Origin: Pyrenophora tritici-repentis
Taxonomy: Eukaryota; Ascomycota; Dothideomycetes; Pleosporales; Pleosporaceae
DNA length: 64,000 nucleotides
NCBI RefSeq assembly: GCF_003171515.1
Contig: NC_089390.1
Location: forward strand, 3,224,001 to 3,288,000
Direction: 5' to 3'
Part shown: positions 1-10,516 of the stretch, in pieces
Numbering within the stretch: position 1 is the first letter of the stretch
Layout: the number at the start of each line of letters is the position of its first letter
Position numbers and translations under genes: made by a program
Notes under the pieces: model-generated
What the model saw: only the letters and a program-made list of their open reading frames with translations
The model's database searches: none
What the model was told of the DNA's origin: nothing

Positions 1-1
1 A

Positions 2-250
2 CTTCAAGTAGCTCAGGAGAAGCGTGTGGAGCGGGAGAGACTCAAGGAGGTGCGCGAGAAGGAGAAGGCTGAAAAGATGGCTGAACGGGCACGTGAAAAA
101 GCAGCTCGCGACTCACAAAAGGCTATTCAACAAGCCCAAAAGAGTAAGCGCAAGGCCTCATAAAGCTCTACTCAAAAGCAGAAGCGTTAGAAACGCGTTG
201 TTGCTGCTACAGGTGCTAAGGAGTCCTCAGGGGCTGCACCAGCTGCCCCA
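2..250 (+). pseudogene. C-terminal part of a pogo/Fot1-like DDE transposase, interrupted (5' fragment)
   Basis: The gene enters the window already open and reads a highly charged Lys/Glu/Arg helix (VERERLKEVREKEKAEK), the usual C-terminal tail of fungal Fot1/pogo (CENP-B-HTH plus DDE) transposases. The catalytic domain would lie left of the window, so the family call rests on this tail and on the distal motif RRGRNVNLP found again at 6294-6347. Two in-frame stops are present, TAA at 161-163 and TAG at 188-190, both at positions where the tail pattern suggests Gln. CAA to TAA and CAG to TAG are C-to-T changes in a CpA context, as expected of RIP. The frame then continues to 250, where the LINE insertion begins. 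Joining base 250 to base 6294 restores one continuous frame to a natural stop. It could be another pogo-family member. Confidence 0.7.
238..250. repeat. Target-site duplication of the LINE, left copy (13 bp)
   Basis: ACCAGCTGCCCCA occurs here and again at 6281-6293, on the two sides of the LINE. Removing one copy plus everything between them joins two halves of the transposase reading frame in phase. A 13-bp duplication is typical of target-primed reverse transcription by LINEs. Confidence 0.9.
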
Positions 251-382
251 CACCGAACACCAACTTTTAAGGAATTTGGGACCCTTATAAAATTATACGA
301 TTTTTACATCATTTTAACGGCACGGCGGCCTGTAACTACCTCAGCTAAATAACCGCTTTCTGCTCTCGCGGAGGTGGTTAGA

Positions 383-2052
383 ATGGCTAATGTAGAAACT
401 CCAGAGAGGGCGCCACGGAGTGCCCAACCCCCCCATACACGATCAGAGGAGCCTGAGAGCCCTATTAATACTGACCTGCGCGGCAACAAGAGGAGGCAGC
501 GAGCACATACTCGTGCTGAACCTTCTATCGGTAGCACTGCGCCCACCTCCTACAATCAAGCTGTCTCTGAAGCGGTCCGCCAGCGGATTCAGGCAGCCCA
601 AAAAGCTACAAACCTCCACCACTCCATCATAACGGATCTAGCGACAGCTGTCGACAGATGCCTTGGGAAGTACACCGACCCAGACGGAGCCCGTGTGGCT
701 AAGGACCTTCAACAGAAGGTGCTAAGGGCTATTAACACCTCCCTAATCACGCCCCTAATCACGCCCCCAAACTCAGGGAGCGACTCTGACACTACGCACC
801 GCTCCTGGGCGGACGTAGCTAGGACCCTGAAAAATCCAACCCCCCAGCAAGGGGGGCCGCTACGACGAAAGCGGCCACGGCTGCCCCAAAGCAGCTAGCT
901 CAAACTCCTAGGCGACCTCTAAACACTGACAACCGTATCCTTATAGCGGTTGGAGCGGAGGCTCGGCTCCAACGGGCATCACCATTTGCGGCCCGCATGG
1001 CTATTGTAAAGGCGATTAAGGAAATTACCCCCTCCGACATACCTACGGCAAAACATATCAAGACTGGCTGGGCGATTACGCCCCGCAACGACAAAATCAA
1101 GGCCCTGCTTATGGGGCAGGAGAATCGCGAACTCATGATCCGAGCGGTAGAGGGCGAGAGCGCAAGACTACCTGAACGATGGGTGAACTATGCAGTCCAG
1201 GGCGTAGAAAGCTCATACCGCACTATCACAGGGGAAAGTATACCCACCACAATAGACGATATAGTCAGCGAAGCTCTGTCCCAGACAGGGATCGAACCGG
1301 CGAGCTGCCGGCCCTCCAGACATGGACCCACGGAGGGAAGGACAACCTGGATTATATCTTTCACCAGACCCGTACGATCGTTTCGCCTATTTGGGACGGG
1401 CGACTACGCGCACGAGATAAAGAAGAACTCACCTGCAATGCTGCACGACCCAGGCTGCCTAGGGTACTGCAAAACCAGCCGCTGCACAAGGCCAGCCCGC
1501 TGCACGACATGCAGCAAAACAACGGCAACTCACCAGGGACCACACGGAGAACAATGCAAAGACACACCAAAGTGCGCCAACTGCCACGGCCCATTTCCAG
1601 CAACCCACGACAAGTGCCCAGCAGCCCCAACGAGGGCGAACGGCCGACTCATCCAACCCACAAAGGGGGAACTAAAAGTCATTAGGGAGGCGGGTGACCG
1701 TGCTTCTGAGGCAATGCAGCCAGCTAGAGGAAGACAGACAGGCAGCACGGTCGAAACCTCCATTGAAATCACGGACGGCGACATAGCTAATACTACTGAG
1801 CCTGTGGGAACACCTACGGACGCAAGTAAAAGAAGCCGACAAGACGTAAACAACCTAAACACAGCCACTGTTAGAGAGCCCGCAACCACCCTAGGGACTA
1901 GGAGGTCTAAGAGAACAGCTGCAACTACGCAAGACCTCAACCTAGCGCGAATGTCTGCTAGAAGCGTGCAGCCTAGCACCGCTGACCAAGACCCTAATAC
2001 GTCATCGTCTGAGCACGCTGACACTGAAATGAGCCTCGGATCTAGTGCGTAA
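383..2052 (+). CDS. LINE ORF1, gag-like nucleic-acid-binding protein (one frameshift)
   Basis: ORF1 begins with ATG at 383 (MANVETPERAPR) and stays in one frame to the SWADVARTL region at about 830. That frame stops at 896-898, but a second frame is already open and carries the rest (ATTKAATAAPKQLAQ, then RILIAVGAEARLQRASPF) to the TAA at 2050-2052. The switch falls in a C6/G6 tract near 839-857 and corresponds to one missing base. A programmed -1 shift is possible but unproven. The C-terminal half has Cys/His clusters (CTTCSKTTATHQGPHGEQC and CANCHGPFPATHDKC) that resemble the zinc knuckles of LINE ORF1 proteins, which bind the element RNA. The stop overlaps the ORF2 start as TAATG. Confidence 0.8.
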
Positions 2053-5000
2053 TGAGGGCACAACCCGCAAATTCACCCGGCGAAACCACGCCACACCGAC
2101 ACAGACAAATGCAGGTATGCTGGGTGAATGTGGCCAGAAGCTCGCCTTGCCACATTACAGCCTTAGAACGTGCATGGGAAGCAGACATAGACATAGTATG
2201 CATCCAAGAACCCTTTACTCTCACTGGAACCCGGACCTCTACACACCCAGGATTCCATATGATATCGCCAGTGATAAGCTGGAACAACCCCACAACGTGG
2301 GGAACTGACCGACCACGGGTGCTCACCTATACCCGTAAGAGCCCAAATATAAGGGCTACTCTTATACACCCACGCATCAGCCGGGATGTGCTATGGATCG
2401 AGGCCAACGGCTACCGCATATTGACTGTTTATAGGCAGCCACAGAATGACTCGACATTTCAATACCTCACAGCTTTAACGCCACCCCGTAACTGCCTTAT
2501 AGGGGGTGACTTAAACGCCCGCCATGAACTTTTTGAGCCCGGCTCCACGTCGGCCAATAGGGGGGCAGAGATCGCCCGCTGGGCCACTCAGAACGACATA
2601 CCCTACATCGGCGAGGCAGGTAACCCAACACATCGGGCGGGACACGTGCTAGACGTATCCTTCTCAAATATACCCTTCGCTAGAACGACAGTCCGCGAAG
2701 ATATGTATACAGGGTCAGACCATTTCACCCTAGTGACTGTCCTTCCAAGCCGAGGGAGAGCGGTGCTAGAACAGCATCACTACCGGGTCCACGAGAGAAA
2801 CATAGATAGGTTTGCCGGGCTAGTTCAACTCTACACAGTAGGCGTACAGCCAATCAGCAATAGCGCCCCAGCGGACGTAATCGACGCAAGCATAGCTAGA
2901 ATCACCCAAGCTATAGGAGATGCAATGCACGCGGCGGGAACACCAAATAGAGAAAAAGGCCACTCCGCCCCATGGTGGACAGAGGACTGTAGAGTGGCGT
3001 ATAAGCGGCATATCCAGGAAAAGTCGGACTATGGCCAATCCCCCTCAGAAGCCACCCGTGCGTTCCTAGCTACGGTACGAAAAGCCAAGAGAACGTACTG
3101 GCAGCAGCGCATAGACGGCTGTAATAACGACAAAGATCTATACAAGCTAGTAGGCTGGCATAAACTATCATTCGACCAACGGGACACCCCACTTGTAATC
3201 GAAGGTAGGACAATCACAGCACCACTCGAGAAAGCTGAGGCACTTAGAGAGGCAATCCTCGACCGTTTTTCGGCGGAGGACGACCTCCTAGAACCACCGC
3301 CTCTTGACAACGACCCGCAAACCACGCCACTACCATGGGACACATACATATCGATGGAGGAGACTGAACGCTACGTGATTGGAGTATCTAGCACCTCCCC
3401 AGGACCCGATCAGGTGACCGTCCGACTCCTAAAGGCATGCTGGGAACACATTAGACACCTAGTGCTAGGCATCTACCGGGCGTGCATGGAACAAGGCCAC
3501 TACCCAGCCGCCTGGAAGACGGTAGAAGTGGCCATGATACCCAAAGTCGGGAAGAAGGATAAGTCCTCACCCAGATCAATGAGACCAATTGCCCTATCGT
3601 CCTGTCTAGGGAAGGGACTCGAGCGTATCATAGCAAGGCGCATAGCACACACAGCTATGGCTTTTGACATCCTAAGCCCACAGCACGGTGGAGCGCTGCC
3701 AAAACGCTCTGCGATGGACCTGGCGACCGCATTCACACACGACGTGGAGATGGCTTGGTCAAGACACGAGCATGTCTCTATGCTCACGTTAGACGTCCAA
3801 GGGGCGTTTGACGCGCTACTGAAAAACAGGCTACTACACCGAATGCGGCAACAAGGGTGGCCACCCCTACTCCGGAAATTTATCCAGAACTTCCTGTCGG
3901 AAAGGAGGGTGCGAGTACGCCTAGGCAATGTCACTACACCTGTACATCGAGTGGCCTGCGGCACCCCGCAGGGATCGCCGCTATCACCGGTCCTATACAC
4001 CCTATACCTAGCTGAACTACTCAACCAGGACCGAAAACTCCGGTTCGGGTATGCCGACGACATCAACCTATACCGGGTCTCCCACTCTTTAGACGAGAAC
4101 GTCGCACTGCTAGCAGAGGACCTCAAATCTATCAATGAATGGGGAGCTGCGAACAAGATCACGTTTGCACCAGAGAAACGGGAGCTGATCCACCTCACGC
4201 GCCAGAAAGGACTACATGCGCCGCCAATCCAATTGGAAGATCAAACAATTCACCCTATAGCCCCTGCGCAGGGGGGAAGCCAGACAGCGCTGCGCTGGCT
4301 TGGGGTGTGGTTTGATAGGGGACTAACTTTCAAGAAGCACGTCGCAGAAAGGGCGGCGCAAGCTAGGAAAGTAGCGAACCATCTCCGGAGCCTCGCCAAC
4401 ACAGCCCACGGCCCTCCAGCAGGATCGCTACGCAAGGCAGCCATAACATGTATCCTGCCCATACTACTATACGGAGCCGAAACATGGTACGAGGGCAGGA
4501 CGAAGAACCCACGAATTGCAAGGGTTTCCCGTAAACCCACGGTCAGCACTAGGGTAGGCTGGCACCTAACCACGATAGATCAGGCACTAGTAGCAGCCAC
4601 GAAGGCAATCCTCCCTGCGTGGAGGACAACACCAAACGCAGTACTGCTAAGAGAAGCTGCGATGCCGTCGGCACAGGTGGCGCTGGAGGAGGCTAAGCTC
4701 CGCTTTGCGGTTCACCTACGCACGATAGACGACAAGCACCCACTTACTAATAGAACTACACTGCCACTAGTCATACGAGGACGCGCAGCGGGCAACCGAC
4801 GGATACCAAGATCGAAGGTTCAGCGCGTAGCACAACTGCTACCCGCCACACCCCGAAACGTCCTAGCCAGCCCTCACTTTTCATACGGGTCGAGGCAGGA
4901 CCCAACGCAAGGGCAAGGAAAGGACATTGCTGCCCAGAATTTCACCATCTGGTGGGAGTCTCTTGGACAAGAGACAATCACTGTCTTCTCAGACGGGTCT

Positions 5001-5857
5001 GAACAACAAATCAACGGTACAAGGGTGGTCACTTACGGGTACGCTATATACCAGGGCCAGGCCGCCGTGGCGACTGGACAAGGCTCACTAAATGCCCTTA
5101 GCCACGTCTTCGATGCGGAGGCTATAGGCGCGTGCAGAGGACTCAAACACGCACTACAACTCTCACTGCCTAGCCAGAGGGAGATCGTACTCTGCATAGA
5201 CAGCACTTCGGTAATATGGGCATACGCGGAACCGCCCCTACCTCCTCCCAATGGGCGTTCCTCCAAATCCATGGAGCTATGGAGGCCTACAACGTGAAAA
5301 CGCGGTGGGCGCCGGGACACATGAAGATTGTTGGAAACGAGCTCGCCGACCAGCTGGCTGACAACGAGGCCAAAGACCCGCACCAGCCATACGGCATGGC
5401 CGCCTCCCCCACAAGATCCGGTATACGAACAGTAGGCCGCCGCCTCCTCGAACATACAAGGGACACTTGGTGGAAGGATAAGAGCAGTAGGCTATCAGCA
5501 TGGTACACGCAATGGCAGCTGCCATACGATACTAGGCGCACGCCCGCAGCGTTATGGCTACCCCGAAGGATACTCGCGAAAGTCCTTATGATACGCTCAA
5601 CGCATGGCGACTTTGAATGGTACCACCGAAAATTCAACCACGAGGATACCTCGAAATGCCTATGCGGCAGGCCCAAGACGCCAGAACACCTAGTGTTCTG
5701 CAAGAGAGCCACAACACACTTCAAGAAGTGGCCTCTACGCCCTATCGTGCCCCCTCGCACAAGACAGGAAGGCCTAGCGTACCTCGCGCAATTAATAGAC
5801 CAGCCACAAGAGTTCGAGACCTTCGTGAAGGTAACGAACTCCTTCTATGACGAGTGA
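2052..5857 (+). CDS. LINE ORF2: endonuclease, reverse transcriptase, RNase H (one frameshift near the 3' end)
   Basis: ATG at 2052-2054 overlaps the ORF1 stop. The first 1081 codons are open to 5297. The N-terminal 225 residues are an EEP endonuclease (GGDLNARHE, HVLDVSFS, GSDHFTLVT). The reverse transcriptase follows with MIPKVGKKDK, TLDVQGAFDAL, GTPQGSPLSPVLY and the catalytic GYADD at about residue 665. RNase H starts near residue 978 (FSDGSEQ, then HVFDAEAIGA, then LCIDSTSVIW). At the GGG of 5218-5220 the frame must move by one missing base to continue as GTAPTSSQWAFLQ and RWAPGHMKIVGNELAD, giving the last RNase H residues and a CCHC-like tail (CLCGRPKTPEHLVFC) to the stop at 5857. All catalytic residues of the three domains are present, so only this lesion would disable ORF2. 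Confidence 0.9.
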
Positions 5858-6280
5858 TTTCTATTTTTGAATTTCACAAAGACCCGCTGAATTCCTTGGC
5901 ATTATTCAGTGTAGGATTCGCGGCAAAACGCCGCATAGATGCCACAACCCACACGCTCTCTTTTAAAAACTTTCATTGTATCTTAAATTGCCTCTTGTTA
6001 CTTTTTCGTTTCTCTCTCTAAAAAGTAGTTATTGTACTGCATCGATCAAAGGCGCAAGCCACGAAATACTAGAATATTGTAGGAAAACGGCTTCAAATGG
6101 CGGGAGTCCTTTTCACGAACATGTATATAGGCAGGACATCACTCCCCTTAGATACAAAACACCTAGGAATAGGTTCCACGAGGCAAGTGCGACAGCACTA
6201 TAAGACCACGGCGGGACCCGCCCGAATACCCTATGGGAGGCTACAGATAGGGCGTTAAACCATAATCAACATCAACATCA

Positions 6281-6293
6281 ACCAGCTGCCCCA
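6281..6293. repeat. Target-site duplication of the LINE, right copy (13 bp)
   Basis: Identical to 238-250. It directly follows the ATCAAC-repeat 3' tail of the LINE. Confidence 0.9.
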
Positions 6294-6347
6294 GCTCAAA
6301 CCACCCGCCGCGGCCGCAACGTCAACCTTCCAGATAGATACAAGTAG
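6294..6347 (+). pseudogene. Pogo/Fot1-like transposase, last 17 codons (3' fragment)
   Basis: Read in phase with the fragment ending at 250, this gives AQTTRRGRNVNLPDRYK followed by TAG at 6345-6347. A basic end of the form RRGR-x-hydrophobic-x-LP-x-(K/R) is common at the C-terminus of fungal pogo-type transposases. It is separated from its body only by the LINE. Confidence 0.7.
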
Positions 6348-6980
6348 CGCAAGTTAATCGCAAGCATCTAATTACTTCAAATCTATGATATCTCGCGATA
6401 ATAGCTATTGTGGGTGGCTCTATAACCTTATTTTTCTAGAGTTTTAGTGTTGATGGGGTGTGCATTACTCCGATCCGGGCATTGCGTGCACGGATACCTT
6501 AAGCCAACCTCACGACTTCATCTGAAAGTATGAAGCACGTGGTACAATACAAAAAGCATCCTCGTGTGCTTTTGAGCACGCCTTTACATTCACGGGCGCA
6601 ACCATTGTAATGCCCGACAAGTGGGTAGTAGCTGCCAAAAATAAGATCCGGAACGGGTTCCCCGAGCAACCAAGTGGAGCCACGAGAACAGCCGTCACGT
6701 CACGTCACGGCCTCATAACAGCTGAGCCAGGAGCTGAAGTGCAGCGGCGGTGTGCCCGTGGATCTTGCTAGAAGCACGCGTGTGACGTGCGCTAAGGTCA
6801 TGGCGCTGACCCTGTGGGATATTTCTTGACCCTTGGGTTGCTTGCTTGTTCACCAAACTAACAACGTACAAACTCACCTAGTTACCCAACCTACGTCTAA
6901 TGCAAGTATACCGACCTCACCCACCCGCCTAACACTACTCTAACCTGGACCAGTGCCACCCAACAACCTCATCATCCACA
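6348..6980. other. Gene-free: 3' end of the pogo-like transposon and promoter of the next gene
   Basis: The first 150-250 bases are presumably transposon 3' non-coding sequence and terminal repeat, but the partner repeat lies outside the window, so the edge cannot be set. A tandem CGTCA-type motif (TCACGTCACGTCACGG) sits at about 6697-6712. The last 100 bases are C/A-rich, like a fungal 5' leader. No coding potential recognised. Confidence 0.5.
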
Positions 6981-7473
6981 ATGTCCCTCGTATCCTCGGC
7001 CGTCTCCCCCAGCGCCACAGCCCCTTCCTGCTCCACGGCCGACTTCACCCAATTCCCCACCAAAGACGTCTTCTGCGCCGTCGGGCAGCATATCCGGTGT
7101 CCCCTCCAACACAACCGACGCCCTCTCCAAGTGTTGCAAAGATGCGCCTGTCGAAGAATTCAATGGCAAATGCGGATACTACTGCCTCAGCTACGGCCAG
7201 AATGTTGGTGACTTGCAGAACTGCTTCATGAAGGAGGGCGTGAACCCAAGCCAGATATTCTGCTCGGGAAACAACACAGCCGAGGCTACAGGTACACCGA
7301 GTGGAAGTGGTGTTGCTAGTAAGACGGGTGCGGGTGCGAGCAAGACCGGGACAAACGCGCCGGATAAGACGGGTGCTGCGTCGGCGGTGCAGGCGCCACA
7401 GGGTGTGAGTAAGGCAGGCTTGGGTATGTTGACTGTATTGGTTGTCTCGGCTTTTGCTGGTACTCTGCTGTGA
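6981..7473 (+). CDS. Small Cys-rich protein with a hydrophobic, GPI-like C-terminus (one frameshift)
   Basis: The N-terminal part (MSLVSSAVSPSATAPSCST, FPTKDVFCAVG) is in one frame. From GGG at 7083-7085 the next frame continues with SISGVPSNTTDALSKCC, KCGYYCLSYGQNVGDLQ and NPSQIFCSGNNT. Removing one G restores a single frame of about 163 codons. Cys-rich core, Ser/Thr/Gly linker (SKTGAGASKTGTN) and a C-terminal hydrophobic stretch (GLGMLTVLVVSAFAGTLL) match a family of small fungal surface proteins that probably carry a GPI anchor. No clear signal peptide is visible, so the true N-terminus may differ. Function is unknown. The break is either a real one-base insertion or a sequence error. Confidence 0.65.
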
Positions 7474-7683
7474 AGAGAGTATGGTCATGAGACATGAAGT
7501 TTATGCACATGTGAGAAATGTAGCTTTGATGCTCACGAGAGATGTCTGGTAGTTCGTTCAGATACCAATCAGATCTTCCACCAGGTCCTGTTTTTGGTCA
7601 CTTCTTAGTTACCAGCTTGGAAAAAATCTTCTTGATTACAATTACGCCATCTGGGATACAATATCGCAACGTCCAAGCTCCAT

Positions 7684-8945
7684 CTACACATGTTCCTTGA
7701 CAGTGTGTACTTCATTCGAGTGCGCTTCGCCGTTTTGAATCAAGACATGGGTCGTCTTCATAATCCCCGAAGATTGAGGCCTTTTGTTCAACTCCAGGAT
7801 GCAGCACTCGCTCTCATCATCGGCTATGGTTTCTCGCTCTGCCTGACTCTTTGACGTGTGCTGTGAACCACGGGATGCAGTGTACTGGCTAGTGTGTTTA
7901 CCGAGACCTGTAGCGTAGCTTTCTGGAATGAACTTTGAGAAGGACCCGAGTATCGTTCTTCGCAGGGGTGGTAGGTTCGCAATGATGATGCCGACGCAGA
8001 CTTCGTTGATGCTGCAGATGCTCAGGTCAACGGCGTCCCATATCGATTCCTCCGAGTCGAGGAATTTCATCGTCATTGGTATTTTCGCGATGGAGAGCCC
8101 GATTTCACTGTTATAAATAAGTTTGATATTCGAATAGAATCAACAACAGGCATGCTTACACAAGCGCAAAGAGGAAGATAATTCTTGCACCCCATTGAGC
8201 CTGTTTGCTGAGTTGCACGCGTCTGAGGTACACAACGGGTGCGGCAGCAAATATCTAAATAACATCAGCTTTCTCCTCTCAAGCAAAACCTCGAAGTGAC
8301 GTACCAAGTTGGTAAAGATATTAGACGCAATATAAACATATATCAATGCCTCGCCAACCACCTCTGGCCAGCACTTCCCATAAATGCTAGCGTCCCACCG
8401 CGAGTAAAACGGTCGACAAGAGGCAAAGTGTAAAACCAGCATCATGATGAAGTTGCACGAAACTACAACGGCCACCGACACCCAGATGAAAAACCGGTAA
8501 CCGCGGCCAAAGCCCAAACTCATGATATATGCGCAAATCGAGGATTTGACTAAGAACAGGGCGTACACATTCAAACACTGTGTTATGAAAATGTACCGCA
8601 GTTCATTCGATGTCCGGCCCGGCTCGAGCCACCAAGGATCCTGCATCAGACGGCCTTGGCCACTTTTCGCTGCGAGAACAGCATATGGGATGCAGCTTAG
8701 GAAGTTTAGGATCTTGAAATAGTCAGTCGACTTGGGCGCGCCATAGTTAGTGGTCAGAGAGATGCACGTACTACGCCTGCCAACATGAGCCAGTCGCTCA
8801 AACCCAACCATATGTTTATCCGGAATCGAACAGCTAGCCGCCAGAGCGCCATAACTGTGCAAAGTGTGGCCATTATGGATGCAGTGATGATTAGTTCACT
8901 GCCCCGGTTAGGCCATGCCGATATGGTTTGTGATGACTTGGCCAT
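7684..8945 (-). CDS. Fungal rhodopsin-domain (SAT4/PTH11-like) integral membrane protein
   Basis: Four exons: 8772-8945, 8305-8712, 8160-8254, 7684-8107, giving 366 aa; introns are 59, 50 and 52 bp with GTACGT or GTAAGC donors. The start is the ATG at 8945 (MAKSSQTISAWPNRGSE). Seven hydrophobic segments can be followed: IITASIMATLCTVMALW, then ILNFLSCIPYAVLAA, YIFITQCLNVYALFLVK, FFIWVSVAVVVSCNFIMM, a segment around ALIYVYIASNIFTNL, one around ARIIFLFALVEIGL, and SICSINEVCVGIIIANLPPL. The last, with its LPPLRR end, is the signature of the family. The C-terminal tail is hydrophilic and probably cytosolic. PTH11 itself has an extra CFEM domain, absent here. Ligand and role are unknown; members of this family are suspected of surface sensing. 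Exon 2 could begin 18 nt earlier at an alternative acceptor. Confidence 0.85.
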
Positions 8946-10516
8946 TGAGGAATATGCACGCGTTGAACATGAAAATCGGGAGTATCTTGAGTCGTTTAGA
9001 AAGTAAAGACACACAATCCATTTTAACACAACACCCCCCTTCTCGAGAAAAACCATCAGTCAAGAAATTGCTCTCTTGCATTAGGGCGTGTTCGATCAAC
9101 ATGTATGATCTTCTGGGCTGTATAAAAAGAAAATCTCCTGACGAGGGGGCTTGCATACACGTGTACGGTAGCTGAGGCTTTTTTCGCAATTAGGGCCAAT
9201 AGCAGAGCTCGATGAGTTGATCTGTCCTATCACCTCTTCTCACACTCATTCACATGTCTTCCCGTTTCCATCATTGATCGTCTGTAAAGAAATGTTACTG
9301 GAACATAGCTAACGAATATCTCTTTCTTCTAGTCACTGGATCAGGCGACAGCAAACGGCTCTCTAGGTGTCACTATCTCAAGCCTCTCCAATAATGAATT
9401 CGGGAACAAGGTCAGCTTGGGGGTAGTAACAAGCGACGTTGAGGTTGAACCAACATCGTGCGCGTTCAGACAGGTCTCAACCATAACACCCCCCCCCCTC
9501 AAGAGTCAGTGCTCATCTGTTACCCACCCACGAGGCCCACTTACCAGTCGAACCTACAGATGTAGATTTGATCAGCACCGGATACAAAGGCTGCCGTCCC
9601 AGGAGGCAGGTGTTATGTATTGGAACGCCGACGGGGGCAAAGGTGCGGGGAAAAAGCATACAAGTCGTCATCATCGCATGCTTGCATCTTCATGGTAGAA
9701 GTACACCATACTGGAGACATAACTGCCTTCTGGAAATGCAGAACAGAAAAAGGTTGGATTCCGCGGCATGTTCTCCAGCTTTGGTCACGACCGAATCCGG
9801 TATAGCGCACTAGCTGTCCCACCCAGCCAGCAGCATACCCCACAGTATTCATTCGAGCCGCCTTTTATAAGAGCAAGCAATGTATATGAACAATATAGGT
9901 CGACCGGAAATCATCGTTCTCACTATAAAAAAATTCATAGTTGCATAAAACAGGTTTTTGTACCAAAAGGATACAACCCCGATGTCTCCCAGCTGCGGTA
10001 AAGCGCGGCAACTGCTAACGCACGATTAGATTAGCATTATTAGGCACTGCGTTGTAGCTCCCGCTCTCGTGTGGGCCTCGGGAGATGGCGGTTCCAACAT
10101 CTTAGTAGCCCCGCGGGCCTCTGTCCCAAAGCCGTTAGCGGGGTGAGTGGAGTGAGTCTACCCAGGACTGTATGGCAGCGACGGTCATGACTAGTATTCT
10201 ACCGTACCCAATATTTACGCAGTGTGTAGCGGTAACCATCTTCGGTACGTTTACTCCGATGGCTAATGTATGGGAAGAGTTAAATTATTCGCACTGCTGC
10301 CGGCAGATAAAGATGCATTAGAGGATGGATGCAGGGCGAAAGTCGCATTACGCCCCTTCTAGGGTAGCTCGCTTGTTAATTTGAGAATCATGTGGGGAGG
10401 TATCTTTATCTCGACTCCTCTGTTACTTTACAGTCTTTTCCGAGGCTGCTATGCACAGCAGGTCTGGCATTTCTGTGTGTTTGACTCCGCATATTCTTCG
10501 AGGACCTTGATTCAAT
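8946..10516. other. Gene-free interval
   Basis: Head-to-head spacer between the minus-strand rhodopsin-domain gene and the plus-strand GMC oxidoreductase, so it must hold both promoters. I see no coding pattern, tRNA or repeat in it. A few A-runs and C-runs occur near 9488 and 9930 without clear meaning. Confidence 0.5.

Larger units (their letters stand above)
251..6280 (+). mobile_element. Full-length Tad1-clade LINE (non-LTR retrotransposon), about 6.03 kb
   Basis: The element runs from the base after the left target duplication to a 3' tail of (ATCAAC)-type repeats just before the right copy. It has a short 5' leader (251-382), a gag-like ORF1 with zinc-knuckle-like Cys/His motifs, and an ORF2 with apurinic-like endonuclease, reverse transcriptase and RNase H, then a 3' UTR of about 420 bp (5858-6280). 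This order and the terminal RNase H fit the fungal Tad1 clade. The duplication at the 5' boundary and the presence of ORF1 argue against 5' truncation. Two one-base frame breaks (near 840-860 and 5218-5220) are the only lesions seen. No RIP-type stop occurs in the 3.2-kb ORF2, so the insertion looks young. Confidence 0.92.

Noticed and set aside
1288..1312. GATCGAACC sequence resembling a tRNA T-arm
   Set aside because: It lies inside the LINE ORF1 coding sequence and no acceptor or anticodon stems pair with it. No tRNA gene was found in the window.
1361..2063. Several long minus-strand open frames across LINE ORF1 and ORF2
   Set aside because: They are antisense shadows of a strong coding sequence with defined domains on the plus strand.
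8713..8771. Alternative acceptor giving exon 2 of the first rhodopsin-domain gene the extra residues STDYFK
   Set aside because: It would leave an intron of about 41 bp, shorter than all others here; the 59-bp choice has a better branch point. It cannot be fully excluded without RNA.
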